A stretch of DNA of 9,873 nucleotides. It comes from Promethearchaeota archaeon (lineage in GTDB: Archaea; Asgardarchaeota; Lokiarchaeia; Sigyniarchaeales; SOKP01). The notes below the pieces were generated by a model. The model was given only the letters and a program-made list of their open reading frames with translations, did no database searches and had not been told where the DNA came from. Shown here one piece after another: positions 7,459 to 9,873 of this stretch; within the stretch, counting starts at the first letter, position 1; each line of letters opens with the position of its first letter. Location of the stretch: assembly GCA_030606095.1 (NCBI GenBank), contig JAUWHC010000065.1, positions 1 to 9,873 on the forward strand. Reading direction: 5' to 3'. A program made the position numbers and the translations under genes.

Positions 7459-7460
7459 AA
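7453..7460 (+). promoter_or_regulatory. Probable TATA box of tRNA-Gln
   Basis: TATTATAA ends 25 bases before the first base of the mature tRNA, the usual archaeal TATA-to-start distance, and is preceded by an A-run that could serve as the TFB-contact region. The tRNA would then have almost no 5' leader. Confidence 0.5.
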
Positions 7461-7484
7461 TTTATCAAATCTTTGTTTTATTAA

Positions 7485-7556
7485 AGCCCAGTGGTGTAGA
7501 GGTCAAGCATTTGGGGCCCTGAACCCTGCGACCACGGTTCGAATCCGTGCTGGGCT
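7485..7556 (+). tRNA. tRNA-Gln, anticodon CTG
   Basis: A complete 72-base cloverleaf. The 7-bp acceptor stem AGCCCAG/CTGGGCT starts with the A-U pair typical of archaeal tRNA-Gln, and the discriminator base at 7557 is A. The D arm is GTGT/GCAT with two G-T pairs and the GG pair in its loop. The anticodon stem is TGGGG (7512-7516) with CCCTG (7524-7528), whose two outer pairs are G-T wobbles. The T arm CACGG-TTCGAAT-CCGTG is perfect. The 7-base anticodon loop is CCCTGAA, giving anticodon CTG (reading CAG) and a C instead of the nearly universal T at position 33. CCA is not encoded and there is no intron. A short T5 run at 7558-7562 may terminate it. The gene converges on the parvulin gene 21 bases away. 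Confidence 0.88.
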
Positions 7557-7577
7557 ATTTTTCATCTATCCTTATCT

Positions 7578-7940
7578 TTAACCCGTTCTTTTTATTATAT
7601 GATAACCATATTTAGTTTTAACTGGCTGAGAAATTTCACTAATTTTTAGCTTCATACACGCGTTCCAGAACTCTGGAACCATATCACCCTTAGAGAATTC
7701 TCCTAGATTGCCACTCTTTTTTTTACTTGGACAAGTAGAAAATTTTTGCGCTAAGCTTTCAAATTTATCTCCTGCTTGTATATCCTCATATAATTCTTGG
7801 GCTCTACTAAATTTATCAACCAAAATGTGACTTGCTTTGATTTTTCCTCCGCGAATGGGTGCTCCTCCAGCACTTTTTCCTGAACCTTTCGAACTCTGAC
7901 CTTTTTTTTGATATCCGGTCCCATATTTACCCTTTCCCAT
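7578..7940 (-). CDS. Parvulin-type peptidyl-prolyl isomerase with a basic Gly/Lys tail
   Basis: A 120-residue protein whose last 88 residues form a PPIC/rotamase domain, which speeds cis-trans isomerisation of X-Pro bonds. Visible landmarks are KASHILV (first active-site His), the STCPSKKKSGNLGEFSKGDMVPEF block and the closing KTKYGYHIIKR (second His). Before it lies a 32-residue tail with 11 Gly and 7 Lys/Arg and no acidic residue. This resembles the N-terminal tail of eukaryotic Par14/PIN4, which binds nucleic acid. The ATG at 7940 is preferred because GAGATGA lies five bases upstream and the protein then opens MGKGKYG; an ATG at 7949 and a TTG at 7958 are alternatives. It has no signal peptide, so it acts in the cytoplasm. 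The upstream iron-sulfur gene stops only 23 bases before this start, so the two are probably one operon. Confidence 0.88.
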   Translation of the reverse strand: MGKGKYGTGYQKKGQSSKGSGKSAGGAPIRGGKIKASHILVDKFSRAQELYEDIQAGDKFESLAQKFSTCPSKKKSGNLGEFSKGDMVPEFWNACMKLKISEISQPVKTKYGYHIIKRTG

Positions 7941-7963
7941 AATTTTCATCTCTATCAAATATT

Positions 7964-9082
7964 TTATGATGTTCCTTTTTCTGCGCGCCTTAATTCGGCT
8001 TTTTTATCCATTATTTTTAAGTATAAATCTGTTGTAGTATTGGGAGGTATCATCTCCTTATCTTTCCTTACGAGCGTTATTGCTTGTTCTGGGCATGTTG
8101 TTACGCAATTACCACACCCGATACATAATTTTTGCTCAACAACAGCTATACATTCAACCATCGAAATAGCATCCATCTGACATCGATTTAGACAAGTTTC
8201 ACAGCCGATACATGAGGTTGAATCAACATTTGCGTAATAATTAGAATAAAACATTTCCCAAGGACGCTCAATCTTCTTTAAATTTGTTATAAGATCGCAA
8301 CAACATCCACAACAACAACAAATGAAATTAGGATTTTGAGCGTTTCCAGGTTGAAGAATCAAACCTTCTTCTTGGGCTTTTTTAAGTATATTTAAAGCTT
8401 CATCATTTGTTATAAATCTTCCGTTATTTATATCTACGACATGTTGAGCAGAATTATTTAGTGCGAAACAGTGCTCGCGCATATTCGTCTGTTTACACGA
8501 CTTGCCGATTAGATCTTTTCCTTTTTGGCATATGCAATCCATTATAGCAATCTTCTCAGCACTTTCAATAATTGTTCTTAGTTCGTCGTATGTGGCAATA
8601 TTGTGTTCTGGCGTGATGCTTTCTTCAACTGGAATAGTTCGTAATTGGTTGATTTTAGTACTTAAAAATTCGTTTCGGTATCCCTCTTCAAAATATTGCT
8701 CGATGTCTTCATAAAACTCTTTTGTAATCGACTTTACTTGATATTCATACATCCCTACTGCTAAAAAGGCGAGATGATATCGTAGCTCTTCCCCATTTTC
8801 ATCCATCATTTTCTTTAAATTGATAGCACCCTTGTGATACATTTTGTCTAAGATGAATTCAAGTTCCTCTATGGATTTTACTTTCTTTTTAACCCTGCGA
8901 TAAATCTTTTTCACAGGTTCGGGGATTAATCGCATGTTAATAGCAATTTCTGCTTCTTCAAGAGTAAAGAAAAATTTTAACAATCGAATTTCTACGCCTG
9001 ATTTAGTCGCAGGAAAGCCTATAGGTAAAGTATCTAATTGCTGTTGCAGCTTTCGATATATATTATCTTCTTTTTCAATCAT
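7964..9082 (-). CDS. Cysteine-rich 4Fe-4S protein with CCCCGCCC motif
   Basis: A 372-residue cytoplasmic iron-sulfur protein of unassigned function. The N-terminal third, with PIGFPATKSGVEIRLLKFFFT (20-40) and a helical IEELEFILDKMYHKGAI (71-87), looks like a winged-helix module. The middle carries a first cysteine group: MDCICQKGKDLIGKSC (Cys183, 185, 196) with Cys205. It is followed by FICCCCGCCCDL, which has seven cysteines among residues 255-262. The C-terminal part is a two-cluster ferredoxin domain: CIGCETCLNRC (Cys291, 294, 297, 301) and CIGCGNCVTTCP (Cys320, 323, 326, 330). I recall similar proteins annotated only as 4Fe-4S binding proteins in anaerobic bacteria and archaea, so the family is probably redox-linked; a sensor or electron-carrier role is inference. 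The gene starts with ATG and probably heads an operon with the parvulin. Confidence 0.85.
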   Translation of the reverse strand: MIEKEDNIYRKLQQQLDTLPIGFPATKSGVEIRLLKFFFTLEEAEIAINMRLIPEPVKKIYRRVKKKVKSIEELEFILDKMYHKGAINLKKMMDENGEELRYHLAFLAVGMYEYQVKSITKEFYEDIEQYFEEGYRNEFLSTKINQLRTIPVEESITPEHNIATYDELRTIIESAEKIAIMDCICQKGKDLIGKSCKQTNMREHCFALNNSAQHVVDINNGRFITNDEALNILKKAQEEGLILQPGNAQNPNFICCCCGCCCDLITNLKKIERPWEMFYSNYYANVDSTSCIGCETCLNRCQMDAISMVECIAVVEQKLCIGCGNCVTTCPEQAITLVRKDKEMIPPNTTTDLYLKIMDKKAELRRAEKGTS

Positions 9083-9268
9083 TTTTCTCGTTTAAACTCT
9101 ACTAAAATAAAACATCAAATTACTGAATTAAATTAGATATATTTATTAAAGTTACGCCTATACCTTGATAAGTTTTAGATAAAGTTAGAGAAATGTTGTA
9201 ATGTTATTGTAAAAATAGGAGAATGTAATATTGAAAAGGAGTATAATAATAAAATACTTTATTTTAAT
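9083..9268. other. Intergenic region upstream of the iron-sulfur/parvulin operon
   Basis: These 186 AT-rich bases must contain the promoter of the iron-sulfur gene. TATA-like stretches occur at about 9103-9112 and 9138-9147 (minus strand), and I cannot choose between them. A plus-strand AGGAG at 9217-9221 is followed by a TTG and only 13 codons. Confidence 0.4.
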
Positions 9269-9694
9269 CTAATTTATAATCAAATAACGGAAATTCTTAA
9301 GTTCTTTAATTCCATTTACATCAACTACAATATTTTGAAAATCTTGTACAGTCCCTTCAAAAATCACAAAAATAATTAGGTTTTCTCCTTGAAAATATTG
9401 ATTCTTATTCATTATTTGCTTGTTATATCTACTCTCTATCTTATTTAATTTTCTCTGAATATTCGGATCGTGAGGAGCTACAATTATCATATTTCCAACA
9501 ATTTTTTTAGTAGTTGGAATTGCTTCTCCGTAGGATTCTCCGTACGATTCTAAATTTGAGACCTCTATATCTGACATTAACCTTAATAAGGCATCTCTTA
9601 TTAATTTAGATTTGTTTTCATATTGATTTTTAGATACTAATTTATTAATAAATTGCTTTAGGTTTTCATTTATTGAGAATGAAATTATTGGCAT
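9269..9694 (-). CDS. NikR-like ribbon-helix-helix regulator without nickel ligands
   Basis: A 141-residue protein with two parts. Residues 1-45 (MPIISFSINENLKQFINKLV, then NKSKLIRDALLRLM) form a ribbon-helix-helix DNA-binding domain. Residues 64-140 (KKIVGNMIIVAPHD to LKNFRYLII) follow the ACT-like regulatory domain of NikR, including the G..IIV..HD opening and a late V..V.GIKELKNF strand-helix. The known NikR nickel site needs three His and one Cys. Here only His75 has a counterpart: the His-x-His pair is replaced within NKNQYF and there is no Cys at all. The ligand is therefore unlikely to be nickel bound in the NikR manner. A short tandem, YGESYGE (51-57), sits in the linker. It is transcribed alone, probably from the TATA box at 9755-9762. 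Targets are unknown. Confidence 0.8.
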   Translation of the reverse strand: MPIISFSINENLKQFINKLVSKNQYENKSKLIRDALLRLMSDIEVSNLESYGESYGEAIPTTKKIVGNMIIVAPHDPNIQRKLNKIESRYNKQIMNKNQYFQGENLIIFVIFEGTVQDFQNIVVDVNGIKELKNFRYLIIN

Positions 9695-9754
9695 AATTTT
9701 CCACTTATTTTTTAAACTCTTCTTCTATCTTAATAATATTAATTTGCCGTAACA

Positions 9755-9762
9755 CTTATAAA
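9755..9762 (-). promoter_or_regulatory. TATA box of the NikR-like gene
   Basis: On the minus strand this reads TTTATAAG, a good archaeal TATA box, about 60 bases before the ATG at 9694. Transcription would start near 9730, leaving a leader of some 35-40 bases. A small dyad, TTAAT-AAT-ATTAA (9730-9742), lies at the expected start site and could be an operator, but it is low-complexity. Confidence 0.5.
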
Positions 9763-9780
9763 TGTTTTTAGAAAAAATAA

Positions 9781-9873
9781 TCACAATTTTATGGCTCGCG
9801 CAATGACATTTTTGAATTTTTCTACATCGTTCACCAGTTTATCGGCGTCCTCATCGCTAATTTTATCGTCTTT
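9781..9873 (-). CDS. C-terminal end of an unidentified protein (partial)
   Basis: The last 30 codons of a minus-strand gene enter from the right edge and end in TGA at 9781-9783. The visible protein is a charged, probably helical tail reading DDKISDEDADKLVNDVEKF and ending in KNVIARAIKL. Its base composition is richer in GC than the surrounding non-coding DNA, as expected for coding sequence. Too little is present to name a family. It lies upstream of the NikR-like gene on the same strand, with an 86-base gap that contains that gene's promoter. Confidence 0.6.
   Translation of the reverse strand, partial: KDDKISDEDADKLVNDVEKFKNVIARAIKL

Noticed and set aside
7519..7525. Reading the tRNA as Phe with anticodon GAA and a normal T33
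   Set aside because: That register leaves the anticodon stem unpaired, while the CTG register pairs all five positions; the A1-U72 pair also fits Gln.
9231..9272. Thirteen-codon frame behind AGGAG with a TTG start
   Set aside because: Very short, runs into the end of the opposite gene, AT-rich composition gives such frames by chance.
9269..9694. Naming the regulator nikR
   Set aside because: The nickel ligands of NikR are missing, so only the architecture, not the function, is supported.

Overview
The window reads as a piece of an AT-rich archaeal chromosome. The clearest marker is a full-length aCPSF1/FttA ribonuclease (two KH domains, metallo-beta-lactamase and beta-CASP domains), an archaeal transcription-termination factor. 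An archaeal-style tRNA-Gln without an encoded CCA, a NikR-like ribbon-helix-helix protein, TATA-like boxes upstream of several genes, and T-tracts after some of them agree with this. The mix of a Par14-like parvulin, an ICMT-like membrane methyltransferase and a caspase/gingipain-like fragment suggests an Asgard (Lokiarchaeia-like) lineage, but that placement is inference and not proven by the sequence.

Layout from left to right. (1) purN on the minus strand, then a 419-bp AT-rich gap. (2) Plus-strand genes: aCPSF1, a small SRPBCC-fold protein with a TTG start and a good Shine-Dalgarno, a NapH-like membrane polyferredoxin, and an HD-family dNTP triphosphohydrolase. (3) A 100-codon orphan reading frame begins directly after the hydrolase stop. 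It looks like the C-terminal remnant of a caspase/gingipain-fold protein and lacks a credible start. (4) A plus-strand ICMT/PEMT-family membrane methyltransferase. (5) A non-coding stretch of about 500 bp that holds the most unusual structure of the window: a 177-bp element closed by an 11-bp perfect inverted repeat with further nested helices and a GC-richer core. It is followed by an AT-rich hairpin/TATA region and a tRNA-Gln(CTG) with an unusual C at position 33. (6) Minus-strand genes: a parvulin directly downstream of an iron-sulfur protein with a CCCCGCCC motif (probably one operon), then a NikR-like regulator lacking the nickel ligands, and the C-terminal end of one more gene cut by the window edge.

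The genes do not form one pathway. They cover purine synthesis, RNA processing/termination, nucleotide pool control, membrane electron transfer, lipid or protein methylation and protein folding. The best candidates for something undescribed are the 177-bp inverted-repeat element, the C33 tRNA-Gln, and the parvulin with a Par14-like basic Gly/Lys tail coupled to the cysteine-rich iron-sulfur protein.
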